NCBI GenBank assembly: GCA_958443265.1
Contig: CAUCKA010000001.1
Coordinates: 1-64,000, forward strand
Direction of reading: 5' to 3'
Length of the DNA: 64,000 bases
Origin: an uncultured Collinsella sp.
Lineage (GTDB): Bacteria; Actinomycetota; Coriobacteriia; Coriobacteriales; Coriobacteriaceae
Below the pieces are notes generated by a model. It was given only the letters and a program-made list of their open reading frames with translations. It ran no database searches and was not told the DNA's origin. Numbering within the stretch: position 1 is the stretch's first letter; each line of letters starts with the position of its first letter. Below, one piece after another: positions 56,401 through 64,000 of this stretch. The translations under genes and the position numbers were made by a program.

Positions 56401-57439
56401 CTTTTCGTTCTTGCATGATTTGCCGATGGGCTACGAGCTTGAGCAGGTGGTTGGTGCCTGCGCCGCTGCCAACAACCATATGACGGACAACAAGGAACAC
56501 GCTGCCGTTAAGCAGCAGAACCTTGCCGCCTTTAGGAACAACCTTGCCAAGCAAAAGCACGAAAAGCTGGCGTGGAAAGTTACCTCGCTAAACGCCGGGG
56601 ACGAAGATCTCACTGCTTTTGATGGCGAGCGCGACTTTTACCTGCATCATTTTTGCCTGCCGTGGGAAGATCTCGCGCAATACCCAGAGCGCCGGAGTAC
56701 CGCGCTGCGCATGTCGCATGCTGCAAATGGCTATGCCTATGCAGAAGGCGGGGCATGCAAGGTGCCGCACTTTGAATTCCCTAGCTACGATGGTGAGCCC
56801 GTCGAGCAGATTGCTGCTCGTCTGGAGGATCGTTGCCACTGCAAGGAGGGCTTAAAGGGCGCGACGGTTCGCCAGGTGAGCCAGGCGGCGGCGCGCGTAC
56901 CCGAGCTGCTGTCAATTCGCGAAGTGCGTGAGCGTTGGTCGAGCGACGGGGTGCCCACAACGCTGCAGCCGGCGGCGACGGCGCACATGACGCCCTATAT
57001 GTTCCAGGCGGTCTACCTGGGTGAGCTGGGAGAATCTGCCGGAAGGGCAATCTTTGAGGCATATTACGACGGCCGCTATTCGCTTACGCGTGGCGATGCG
57101 GCACACGCCGAGACAGGTGGCGACTTTGAGGTGCTCGATGCTGCTGGCAACACGACCGGGGTATGGATCGATTTTAAGCACTATCGCATCGGTGCCTATA
57201 TCGCTTATGTTCGCGACGGTCGCGAGGCGTCGGATGCCGAGCGCTTTAGGGCGAAGGCTCAAAAGGTTGGGGCGAAACGCCTGCTAATCGTCAACGTTTT
57301 GGCTGATGAGGCAGCGCTTGAGTGCGTGCCCAAGGCACTCGATGCTGAGGGGACTGTGTTCTCCGTTCCTTATATGGCCGCCGACGGTGCAATCAATTTG
57401 GAGATGATGGAGGCGATCGGCCGTGCAATCGAAGCATAA
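53483..57439 (+). CDS. SF2 helicase fused to PD-(D/E)XK-like nuclease
   Basis: A 1318-residue protein. Residues ~25-970 form an SF2 helicase: ARQKAMREFF Q-motif-like segment, Walker A FLGATTGSGKNYTAE (~63), LVFVVPGKDNR, Walker B FIFDEIDHMKSD (~293), CMSATWS (~591), and motif VI VAQAVGRLMRT (~949). Residues ~1195-1318 carry GDFEVLDAAGN, VWIDFKHYR (~1229) and KRLLIVNV, the spacing of a PD-(D/E)XK nuclease. The start is uncertain: TTG at 53483 lies only 1 nt after GGAGG. It overlaps the next gene by 17 nt. The pair looks like a nucleic-acid-targeting defence module; I do not recognise it as a named system. Confidence 0.78.
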   Translation: MTTATWELNCQSIPSSTGDKELAPYLARQKAMREFFERALFVPKDQDGAKDQGNNGLYFLGATTGSGKNYTAEQVTADLIAGGWDESGCFNKCPGRRTLVFVVPGKDNRDNYVASVRQLLVDQGMDSKDAVRMVFDLPRAGENILHWIEATRGKGAVGVRKIPCPIEADDENSYRVIKRAWRNAMEVADDLLGILDTRRRLGSVVDRLTPSLRDKLSLADASLRWAVSCELKNITRGMEIIPQIWPSALLNDESMPHVIACTPQKLVNTIDTVTGARVVLFNASAAEKSMFIFDEIDHMKSDMLSTLTDDPVTFQPDEVLRILDRHFNGGVVDPLLLGNRDQWMAVYTHASTSGDHKGSNAERNRVSRASVEEDAEEIAKDAKKIQKALASCIKDMKLRPPFALSDEAKEEQLSGRHLFGSDDISVGDNSANPLRFKLNEGGTRNMIITRGGSGQQTVSKAVRRARGLVRMVVGHLARCATLMDKLYYGSISYKDDLSRKNIIDALGIRNNQTSEKYFWDSLMLALFFKDRKNDEIDAADDSMYARGVDYLVMETTIEHMFTTYLTSHGIERMPEAYLASIAAKAPCVCMSATWSAPTVKNFNLDYLDEVHGVVRKDAWIGELNQEIVRQTKLFNKQAAKEYDVDIAWVDESKEIAGMVALAGGAFGGIIVSPDEVYERAMRFFDGIGVSEGLAVRLRLKIADRVGVSDAKSIEFELKRLSKTLVAVSTWARGVARNEQRAGAVFTTRHMGNHGEFNSLALDLAREIVAELVIRNIKCPEMSYEKSLEAAKDMVPCFNAAEWDAGWRGAQKRLELGQPTLMFINLSAGGFSKNLKYKVPENLCDMVHQVDCGFENADRRPKMDLDFLYIESPTSRLTWGVEINSNKFVQQALLGVVEQEELVARGEVPFTQKRRNVRMLLSGVNKSLPVRDTLSYQVEGARIVAQAVGRLMRTSVKMPCVQVLLDREIANDCNFSFLHDLPMGYELEQVVGACAAANNHMTDNKEHAAVKQQNLAAFRNNLAKQKHEKLAWKVTSLNAGDEDLTAFDGERDFYLHHFCLPWEDLAQYPERRSTALRMSHAANGYAYAEGGACKVPHFEFPSYDGEPVEQIAARLEDRCHCKEGLKGATVRQVSQAAARVPELLSIREVRERWSSDGVPTTLQPAATAHMTPYMFQAVYLGELGESAGRAIFEAYYDGRYSLTRGDAAHAETGGDFEVLDAAGNTTGVWIDFKHYRIGAYIAYVRDGREASDAERFRAKAQKVGAKRLLIVNVLADEAALECVPKALDAEGTVFSVPYMAADGAINLEMMEAIGRAIEA

Positions 57440-59318
57440 CCAGCCGTGCGGTTTGGGAGACATCGCCGTATCAGAGCTCGTGTTGCAGCTCGATGCCGCT
57501 GCTGCCGAGGAGCGCTACTCGGTCTTTTGGTGCAACGTCGGCGATGCGGGCAAGCATGCCGTGGCGAACTTTATGGCCGATGTGTGCCAGACGGGCAAGG
57601 TCGTCGCGCTCACGCAGCTTGCAGACAACCGCGTCTTTCTGATGGTCAAAGCGGGCGTGCAGACGGGCGACCTTAATGCCTCGCTTTATCAGGAGCAGAT
57701 AGTTCCGATTAAAACTAATTGGAACGAGTTGGACGATTACGTTGCGTTCCGCTTGCTGTTCAACTCCTGCTCTCAGTTTGAGGGGATTGAGGACGAAGTT
57801 CCCAATGACACCGGGCACCTGTATGTCATTAGCGCCAAGGGTGCCCGCCGCGATGCTGTCGAAAGCGACGGAAGGGGACCTGCCAAGATCGAAACGGTTG
57901 AAATCGTTATCGATGAGGATTGCACCTTTGATCTTAAGATTCGGACGTTTACCAAGCGCCGTGTGCTTATTGGCAGGGCACAAGGTGACGAGAAAGAGCT
58001 CGAAAAGATTAAGAGCCAAGTGGGCTACAGGCTATCGCCCGTGGCGACGATGGTGCTTGCCCACGAACAAAAAGACGAGTACATCCTGCGCCGAGCCAAG
58101 GGCGACAAGCCGTCCAAGCGCCGTGATCTGACGTTCTCGGCCCAGGCGGACAAGGTCGCCTATACCAAGAAGGGCATTTTGTATCGAGAGCTGCAGATTC
58201 TCGAACGCCGTTACAGCGACTTCGCCCGGGTGACGCTCATGGAATACCAGCGTAAGAGTTTCTACGAGGTGCTCAAGGGTGATGAGTACGCGCGCGTGGT
58301 TGCGGAGCGCATGGCGGGGCAGCGAATCGTGGTGTCGTTTGCGCGCAATGGGCTTGCCGAAGTGGCGCGCCAGCTGGCCGATCGACTTAACGATTCCTCG
58401 TGGGGCGTTCGCGCAACGTATGGCGGAAGGGCCGTGGATTCGCGGGCGCTGAACCTTGTCGTTGTGCCCAATGAGGTTGCTGAGGACGACGGCTATGCCT
58501 TACATGCTGGCGTGGTGGAACAGCACGTGACACCGGATGTGTGCGAGCCACTGTTTAAGGTGGCGCCAAAGCAAAAGGATCGCAATGCGCAAGAGGCGAT
58601 CCTGGGCGCCATGCTCAAAGAACTGCTGGTAAAGCAGGATGTTGTCGACGAGCGGGTGACGGCGTTTGATCTTGATGCTTTGGATATTGAGTCGGTGACG
58701 GTGTGTGGCTTGGTCGATGTGCCGCATAAAACAAAGGACAAGATTGAGCTGGATTCGCGTATCGCTACGTTGGCGATTGGCGCGGATGGGGGCATGCGCT
58801 ATGCCTCACATTCGGCAGAGGATGGTCCCGAGGACGAGATGGAGCTCGATCTGCTGACCGCGGACGGCAAACTCGATAAGGGCGCCTATGTCTTTGACGT
58901 GCATGCGAACGGGCAGTCTATGCTTGCGCGCGTGCGGGATACGGGACTGACGACGTTTTCCAATAACTTTATGGCCCTGGTGGGTGAGCATCAGCTCACA
59001 GGCAAAGCAGGGCGTAAGAAAGAGATTTTCGAGAGCTACAACTCGCCTTATTACGGCATTGGAACGTTCGAGCGTGCGGGCAAGACTTGCTATTTTGTGG
59101 GCGTCAACAACGGCACCCAGGAGGATATGGCGACTGCGATTCACGTGCGTTCGATTGAGGTACTCGACGGCGATGATTTGTCTGAGTTGTTGGTTCAGCT
59201 GGCCAACATAGGCCTTTCGCGCTATAAGGCTCCGTCCGTGTGGCCGATTCCGGTCAAGTATCTCAACGAGTGCGCTGCGCGTGAGGGCGCGGTAGAGGAT
59301 GGCGGTGGCGACAAGTGA
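57423..59318 (+). CDS. Unrecognised partner of helicase-nuclease, possibly PIWI-like
   Basis: A 631-residue protein starting at GTG 57423 inside the helicase gene (GGAGG upstream). The N-terminal ~200 residues are alpha/beta; a Lys/Arg-rich central part follows. From ~300 there is a Rossmann-like stretch (QRIVVSFARNGLAEVARQLA, LNLVVVPNEV), then helical AILGAMLKELLVKQDVVDE, strands IATLAIGADGGM, and a C-terminal tail LANIGLSRYKAPSVWPIPVK that recalls the end of PIWI domains. This order would fit MID-PIWI, but I see no catalytic DEDX set. The PIWI idea is weak; the coupling to the helicase-nuclease is firm. Confidence 0.6.
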   Translation: MQSKHNQPCGLGDIAVSELVLQLDAAAAEERYSVFWCNVGDAGKHAVANFMADVCQTGKVVALTQLADNRVFLMVKAGVQTGDLNASLYQEQIVPIKTNWNELDDYVAFRLLFNSCSQFEGIEDEVPNDTGHLYVISAKGARRDAVESDGRGPAKIETVEIVIDEDCTFDLKIRTFTKRRVLIGRAQGDEKELEKIKSQVGYRLSPVATMVLAHEQKDEYILRRAKGDKPSKRRDLTFSAQADKVAYTKKGILYRELQILERRYSDFARVTLMEYQRKSFYEVLKGDEYARVVAERMAGQRIVVSFARNGLAEVARQLADRLNDSSWGVRATYGGRAVDSRALNLVVVPNEVAEDDGYALHAGVVEQHVTPDVCEPLFKVAPKQKDRNAQEAILGAMLKELLVKQDVVDERVTAFDLDALDIESVTVCGLVDVPHKTKDKIELDSRIATLAIGADGGMRYASHSAEDGPEDEMELDLLTADGKLDKGAYVFDVHANGQSMLARVRDTGLTTFSNNFMALVGEHQLTGKAGRKKEIFESYNSPYYGIGTFERAGKTCYFVGVNNGTQEDMATAIHVRSIEVLDGDDLSELLVQLANIGLSRYKAPSVWPIPVKYLNECAAREGAVEDGGGDK

Positions 59319-59362
59319 TGGTGTTGCGCAATTATCGCTCCTAGAACTTTTTGAAATTACGC

Positions 59363-59391
59363 TTGCATTGTAAAAGGGGAGAACATATACT
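59363..59391 (+). promoter_or_regulatory. Sigma70-type promoter
   Basis: TTGCAT (59363-59368), a 17-bp spacer and TATACT (59386-59391), close to consensus, upstream of the small acidic protein and wall-protein genes. A GGTCTC/GAGACC hairpin (59414-59430) lies in the leader. Confidence 0.75.
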
Positions 59392-59471
59392 GCAGCCATA
59401 GCACATCAGATGGGGTCTCAAAAAGAGACCAAGCAAACGAGTTTTCAGTTTATGTTGAGAGGTACTTGAGC

Positions 59472-59666
59472 ATGACCAGCAGAATTTTCCCCCTTTACAA
59501 CGACAATACCGACCATATCGATCTCAATACCATCTACGGTTGCAGTATTGGTTCTAAGGCCGAGAACTACATGTTCGCTCAAGATGATCTAGAGCTTAGC
59601 TCCGAAGATTATGAGTACCTGAATGATATTGAGCGCGAGCGGGAGTATGAGCTCGGCATCCGCTGA
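59472..59666 (+). CDS. Small acidic protein
   Basis: A 64-residue protein, Glu/Asp/Tyr-rich, ending in a charged helix (LNDIEREREYELGIR). It is the first gene after a good promoter; GAGAGG lies 10 nt before the ATG. The wall-anchored protein follows 120 nt later. Function unknown. Confidence 0.6.
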   Translation: MTSRIFPLYNDNTDHIDLNTIYGCSIGSKAENYMFAQDDLELSSEDYEYLNDIEREREYELGIR

Positions 59667-59785
59667 TGGATGTGGGCTTGTCTCCAACTCCTCCGATTTA
59701 ATTACCCCGTTATCACCTCTTTTTAGCGGGGCATATTGGATCGATTATGTGTCAAACATCAGCTCATCGTGGGAAGGAATCGGCA

Positions 59786-62700
59786 ATGAGCAAGAACGTG
59801 AACAAGAACATCAATGGCGGCGCTGCGGGTAAGGCGAAGGCCGCCGGGCGTATGGCGACAGTTGCTGCGGCAACGATCGCCATGACGGGCGGGTCGCTGC
59901 TGTCTCCGCTGACTGCGGTGGCGCAGGGTGCGAACGGTGCCGACGCTACTGCGAAGCCGGCTGCGGTGCTGTCTCCGTTGACGAGCGCGGCTGCTGCTAG
60001 CGCTGGCGCGGGCACGGTGTCAGCGGTGCAGAAGGTCGCCAACCTGCAGGCTGCGGTCGATGCGGCTCGCGCTAAGGCCGCTGCTGCCAAGGCCGATTTG
60101 GATGCGGCCGCCGCTCCTTACGACGCCGCCGCTGCCAACCAGCAGCAGGCTCAGAGCGCCTACGATGCGGCCCGTGGCACAAGCGACGCTGCCGCTTCTG
60201 CAGCTTCGGCCGAGCTGGAGCAGCAGATGGGTGCCGCGCAGGACAAGGCCGATGCGGACGTGAAGGCGCTCGAGGACGCTCAAGCTGCACTCGATGCCGC
60301 AAAGAGGGATCTGACGGACAAGGGTGAAGCCCTGACCGCTGCCCAGAAGACCGCCGACGATGCCCAGGCTGCGCTCAAGTCCGCGCAGGCCGCTGCTGCC
60401 GATGCCACGCCCGAGGCTGTTGCCGCGGCTCAGGCCGCTGCCGAGCAGGCCGCGAGCGAGCTGGAGCAGGCAAAGCAGCAGGCCGCCGACGCGCAGGTCA
60501 GGCTTTCGAATGCCCAGGCTGCCGCTGACGCCGCCGCGGCTAAAAAGCAGGACACACAGGACAAGCTTTCGGCAGCTCAGCAGGCAAAGGATGCGGCCGA
60601 TACGGATGTGAATGCCGCTCAGGCGAGCTATGACGCTGCCAAGGCAGATTTGGATCGAGCCGAGCAGGGTGCGGCGGGCCCGGAGTACGAGGCTGCCAAG
60701 GCCAAGGTGGACGCCGCCGCTGCCACGCTGGACGCCGCCAAGTCAGTGCAGGCGCAGCGCGAGGGCGAACTCGCTGCTGCCTCGCAGGAAGTGACCACTG
60801 CCGAGGGTGAGGTGCAGGCTGCTCAGCAGGCGCTCGCCGTCCAGCAGCAGACTGCGGCTGACGCGCAGTCCAAGTTGGACGCTGCCACGGCTACTGCGAC
60901 CGCGGCAGACACCGCCCTCGGTCAGGCCAAGACCGATCATGCCAGTGCGCTCGCGGCGCTGGCCGATGCCCAGGCCAAGCTCTCGGCCGCTAAGGACGAG
61001 AAGAACGCTGCCGGCAAGGCGCTCGACCAGGCAAAGGCTCAAAAGCAGCAGGCCGATCAGGCTGTGGCACAGGCGCAGGCCAAGCTTGACGCTGCCCAGG
61101 CTGCGGCGAACGCCTCGGCGGAAAACTACCGCCAGGGCGCCATCGCATTCTTTAAGAGCGTGGGTGCCGACGATGCGGCGGACCTGATTCTCAACTGCAA
61201 ATATGCCAGCCTTACCAAGGTGGGCGAGGAGGTTGACGCGACGAGTCTGACCAACATGAAGCAGGCGATTGTGTGGCTCAAGGCGTGCAACAAGTATCGT
61301 GCGAGTGTTGGCCTGGGTGAGCTCAAGGTGACGTACAGCATGATGGCGACTGCCATTGCCGACGCGAACTACTCCGACACCAAGGTTGCCCATGCTCAGC
61401 AGTTCAACGTGGGTGAAAACGTGGCGTGGAACTACGGAAGCGATCCGTTCATCCAATGGGTCGATCAGGAAAAGGCCGTCTTTGACCGCGCTGCGGCTAC
61501 GCTGGGGGCGACGGGTCTTACGGGAAAGGCGGCTTTCGATTTTTATCGTCAGCATGGTGATGAAGTGGACCGCTACGTTGCTGCGCATGGCGGGAGCGTA
61601 CATACAGTCGGTCACTACATGAATGTGATCGATCCCGATTACACCGTGACGGGCATGGGGGTTTGCACGCGCGGGACGATGAACCGTTGGCTTACGCAGG
61701 CGCAGACGTTCTCTATGTCTGGAGGATGGTACACGAATGCCGCCAATCCGATGACGGTTGCCGAGTACGAGGCTGCGCTCAATGCGTGGTGCGACTCGCT
61801 GGCAAATCCTGAGCAGGGCGTGGATGCGGCTCGTCAGGAGCTTTCTGCAGCTCAGGGCGCGGCTGCGCAGGCTGGCGGCAAGGTGAGCGCCGCGTCGCAG
61901 GCCGCCGCTGCAAGGCAGGCTCAAGTCGATGCTGCTGCCGCCGATGTTGACGCTGCTACCGCTGGGGTCTCAGATACCCAGGCTACCGTGGGGGAGAAGC
62001 AGGCCGCGGCTGAGGCCGCTGCGCGTGCCGTGGCTGATGCCCGCGCCGACGTGGATGCCGCCAGCGCTGCGGTTACCGCGGCGCAGAGTGTCGTGACTGT
62101 CAAATCTGATGAACTCGATGTCGCCAAGGGCAAGGCTGCCGCTGCCCGGCGTGCGCTGGATGCCGCTCGCGCCGGCGTTGGGGACAAGGAGAGCGCGCTT
62201 GCTGCCGCCCAGGACGAGCTGGCTGCGTACTCTGCCGACGTTGCCGCCGCACAGCGTGCGCTTGATGCGGCTTCGGCGGCGCTCGAGGGGGCGCGTGCCG
62301 TTCAGGCTGACGCGCAGGCTGCGGTGAATGCCGCCCAGGGTGCGGCAGGCCAGGCAGATGCCGACGTCGCTGCTGCCCAGGCCGAGCTTGTTGCCGCCCA
62401 GGCTGCTGCGAGCGGTGCCGGCACGGCTGTGACCGCGGCTCAGGCCGCATCCGTTGCGGCTGCTGCTCGTGCGGCTCAGCTACATGATGCCGCCGCGGCA
62501 CTTGCTCAGGCGACGGAGGACAAGGCCGCTGCCGATGCTGCTGTTGAGGCCGCGGCTTCGGCGAAGACCGATGCCGAGTCTGGCGTGACTGCGGCGGACG
62601 ACGCCGTAACGGATGCGACCGCTGATCGCGATGCTTCTGCCGCCGCGGTTGCCCGCCTGCGCAGGATCAACCTTGCTGACGCCATCGCTAGCGGCCGTGC

Positions 62701-63136
62701 CAACGATGCGGATGAGGCGCTCAACGCTAAGATCGCCGCAGCTCATGACGCCGCCGAGCGCGCTGCAGCTGCCAAGATTGAGCTCGACGCTGCCGTTGCT
62801 GCGACGGATGCTGTGGCACCTGCCTACTTGGAGGCGCTTGCCAACTATACCGCCGCCAAGGCCGAGCTCGACCAGGCCATTGCCGAGCTCAACGCTGAGA
62901 TCGCTCGCCAAGAGGCCGCCGAGCACGGGAAAGGCGAGCAGACTCAGCCTACGATGCAGGTGACGTACCAGGCAAAACATGCGGTGGCAAAGAGCGAGGT
63001 TGTGACGCAGCAGGCGGCGATGCCCGCCACGGGCGATGCGTCCGACCTGCTGGGCGAGACCTTCGTAATTGGTGGCACGGTCCTGGTTGCCGCTGGCGTC
63101 TTCCTCTCCGACAAGCGCCGCCAGCTGATCCGTTAG
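59786..63136 (+). CDS. Ala-rich coiled-coil surface protein with CAP domain and sortase signal
   Basis: An 1116-residue secreted, wall-anchored protein. Signal peptide at residues ~20-55 (MATVAAATIAMTGGSLLS, AVAQ). Two long Ala-rich coiled-coil regions (~90-440 and ~680-1070, heptad-like AAxxxLDAA) flank a CAP/SCP-like domain (~445-670: NKYRASVGLGELKV, AHAQQFNVGENVAWN, HTVGHYMNVIDPDY, MGVCTRG). The C-terminus has a sortase motif MPATGD, a membrane helix (FVIGGTVLVAAGVFL) and KRR. MPATG departs from LPxTG at the first residue. The ATG at 59786 follows GGAAGGA. It probably extends the CAP domain from the cell surface. Confidence 0.88.
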   Translation: MSKNVNKNINGGAAGKAKAAGRMATVAAATIAMTGGSLLSPLTAVAQGANGADATAKPAAVLSPLTSAAAASAGAGTVSAVQKVANLQAAVDAARAKAAAAKADLDAAAAPYDAAAANQQQAQSAYDAARGTSDAAASAASAELEQQMGAAQDKADADVKALEDAQAALDAAKRDLTDKGEALTAAQKTADDAQAALKSAQAAAADATPEAVAAAQAAAEQAASELEQAKQQAADAQVRLSNAQAAADAAAAKKQDTQDKLSAAQQAKDAADTDVNAAQASYDAAKADLDRAEQGAAGPEYEAAKAKVDAAAATLDAAKSVQAQREGELAAASQEVTTAEGEVQAAQQALAVQQQTAADAQSKLDAATATATAADTALGQAKTDHASALAALADAQAKLSAAKDEKNAAGKALDQAKAQKQQADQAVAQAQAKLDAAQAAANASAENYRQGAIAFFKSVGADDAADLILNCKYASLTKVGEEVDATSLTNMKQAIVWLKACNKYRASVGLGELKVTYSMMATAIADANYSDTKVAHAQQFNVGENVAWNYGSDPFIQWVDQEKAVFDRAAATLGATGLTGKAAFDFYRQHGDEVDRYVAAHGGSVHTVGHYMNVIDPDYTVTGMGVCTRGTMNRWLTQAQTFSMSGGWYTNAANPMTVAEYEAALNAWCDSLANPEQGVDAARQELSAAQGAAAQAGGKVSAASQAAAARQAQVDAAAADVDAATAGVSDTQATVGEKQAAAEAAARAVADARADVDAASAAVTAAQSVVTVKSDELDVAKGKAAAARRALDAARAGVGDKESALAAAQDELAAYSADVAAAQRALDAASAALEGARAVQADAQAAVNAAQGAAGQADADVAAAQAELVAAQAAASGAGTAVTAAQAASVAAAARAAQLHDAAAALAQATEDKAAADAAVEAAASAKTDAESGVTAADDAVTDATADRDASAAAVARLRRINLADAIASGRANDADEALNAKIAAAHDAAERAAAAKIELDAAVAATDAVAPAYLEALANYTAAKAELDQAIAELNAEIARQEAAEHGKGEQTQPTMQVTYQAKHAVAKSEVVTQQAAMPATGDASDLLGETFVIGGTVLVAAGVFLSDKRRQLIR

Positions 63137-63160
63137 GGACGGAGGAAAACGGATCATTTT

Positions 63161-63205
63161 CGGCGCGCGCCGCAAGGGACAGGCCCTGCGGCGCGCACCG
63201 TTTTT
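63161..63205 (+). terminator. Terminator after surface protein gene
   Basis: A ~17-bp GC-rich stem with one bulged base and one wobble (63161-63178 with 63184-63200), followed by TTTTT. Confidence 0.9.
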
Positions 63206-63234
63206 AATCTTCGAGATTGATTATGGAGGGACAT

Positions 63235-63591
63235 ATGCAAATTAGAGGAGAAGCTGCGATTGCCTGTGGGTTCATGGCGGGCTTGGCAACGGGACTGCTG
63301 TTCGATGGATGTTTCGACAGCTACATCAATCGGTTCCGCGACCCTGGTTTTTCGAGAGGTGGGCTTTGGAAAGTGGTGCCGGCTCGTCGAGAGGTGGCCG
63401 CGCCCATCGAGCCCTGCAGTGTGGATGTCTCCAAAATCAAAGTAATCGTTACCAAGAACGGCAAGATTTATCACCGTTCTGCGGGATGCAAAAGTTTGCC
63501 CCAAAACGCCATTAGAACAAGCGTGCCATTAGCGACCGCGCTCAAACGAGGCAAGACGCCCTGTCCAACATGTTGTCCGCCGGCGGCTTAG
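63235..63591 (+). CDS. Small membrane protein with Cys-rich tail
   Basis: A 118-residue protein with an N-terminal hydrophobic segment (AAIACGFMAGLATGLLF) and a C-terminal metal-binding-like module: KNGKIYHRSAGCKSL followed by KRGKTPCPTCCPP. The K-x-YH-xxx-C ... PCxxC pattern occurs at the end of some nuclease-like and hypothetical proteins. The ATG at 63235 follows GGAGGG. Function unknown. Confidence 0.7.
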   Translation: MQIRGEAAIACGFMAGLATGLLFDGCFDSYINRFRDPGFSRGGLWKVVPARREVAAPIEPCSVDVSKIKVIVTKNGKIYHRSAGCKSLPQNAIRTSVPLATALKRGKTPCPTCCPPAA

Positions 63592-63596
63592 GCGAT

Positions 63597-64000
63597 TCAC
63601 AGGATTCGCTCCGCAACGTCATAAGTTTCTGCGAACGCACGGACCCTTGCTTTCTCTTTTTTGGATAGCGAGCTGAATACTACATTGAGCTTTTCCTCGT
63701 TTAGCAGCGGGAGCATGTTTTCCACAGCACGCGCGTCCTTTTCGGCCTTTTTACCCCGTTCGCCATTGATTATCATCTTGTGAATCGCATAGGCCTCAGG
63801 GGCTGGAACGGTTACAACGTGACCCAAGCAGCGAACGTCGATGGTATTTTTCAGAATGACGTCCATATGCCATAACGCCTGGGCCGTCACCCCGATGTTC
63901 GTCTTGAGGGCAGGTTCTTTTCCGGCCCCCATTTTTCTGATGAGAAATTCAACTTCAAGGCCGGTGATATCTAGCAACTTTGTTGTTCCGGTCATGCGGT
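63597..64000 (-). CDS. GSU2403-type nucleotidyltransferase-fold protein (partial)
   Basis: The C-terminal ~135 residues of a gene that continues past the right edge. The segment with LEVEFLIRKMGAGKEP, TVPAPEAYAIHKMIING and GKKAEKDARAVENMLPLL resembles the C-terminal half of GSU2403-family nucleotidyltransferase-fold proteins, some of which act in toxin-antitoxin-like settings. The catalytic N-terminal part is not in the window, so activity cannot be judged. Confidence 0.65.
   Translation of the reverse strand, partial: RMTGTTKLLDITGLEVEFLIRKMGAGKEPALKTNIGVTAQALWHMDVILKNTIDVRCLGHVVTVPAPEAYAIHKMIINGERGKKAEKDARAVENMLPLLNEEKLNVVFSSLSKKEKARVRAFAETYDVAERIL

Overview
The window looks like chromosomal DNA from a high-GC gut actinobacterium of the Coriobacteriia, most probably Collinsella. 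This is a judgement from gene content and codon style (mannose-family PTS, fused hisZ-hisG, fused CydDC-like exporter, DUF4143 ATPases, an MPATG-anchored wall protein); no database search was run.

Layout. 1-3742: a mannose-family PTS operon (SIS-domain protein end, EIIA, EIIB, EIIC, EIID, FrlC-like sugar epimerase) that may import and degrade an Amadori-type amino sugar. 3846-12105: a complete his operon, hisZ-hisG (fused)-D-C-B-H-A-F-I-orf75-E, broken by hairpins, with a convergent PHP-type histidinol phosphatase (12107-13018). 13139-17100: a YgbA-like protein coupled to a fused two-half ABC exporter. 17486-26386: housekeeping genes (LarC C-terminal domain, YfcE, MazG, enolase, FtsB-like, Ppx/GppA), two DUF4143 ATPases that each carry 33-bp-spaced repeats upstream, and tRNA-Leu(UAA) with a duplicated 3' end and terminator. 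26418-30798: a TPR-like membrane protein, orphan PTS IIB, VOC protein, and a two-component operon flanked by two copies of a ~190-bp palindromic element.

31354-59318 is a lower-GC accessory region built like a defence island: an AbiE-type toxin-antitoxin pair, a methylase/specificity-like protein without methylase catalytic motifs, a soluble VirD4-like ATPase, a ClpP paralogue, small HTH proteins and a truncated gene copy, a restriction-modification pair (m5C and m6A methylases fused, with an HNH nuclease), a WYL regulator with a very large SF1 helicase ending in a HEPN-like domain, and an SF2 helicase-nuclease overlapping an unrecognised 631-residue protein. The last two gene pairs are the best candidates for undescribed systems.

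59363-64000: a strong promoter, a small acidic protein, an 1116-residue Ala-rich coiled-coil surface protein with a central CAP domain and sortase signal, a small membrane protein with a Cys-rich tail, and the end of a nucleotidyltransferase-fold gene.

Two palindromic elements (27971-28158 and 31055-31234) differ in their arms at five positions, and each difference is matched in the opposite arm, which argues for selection on folded structure.
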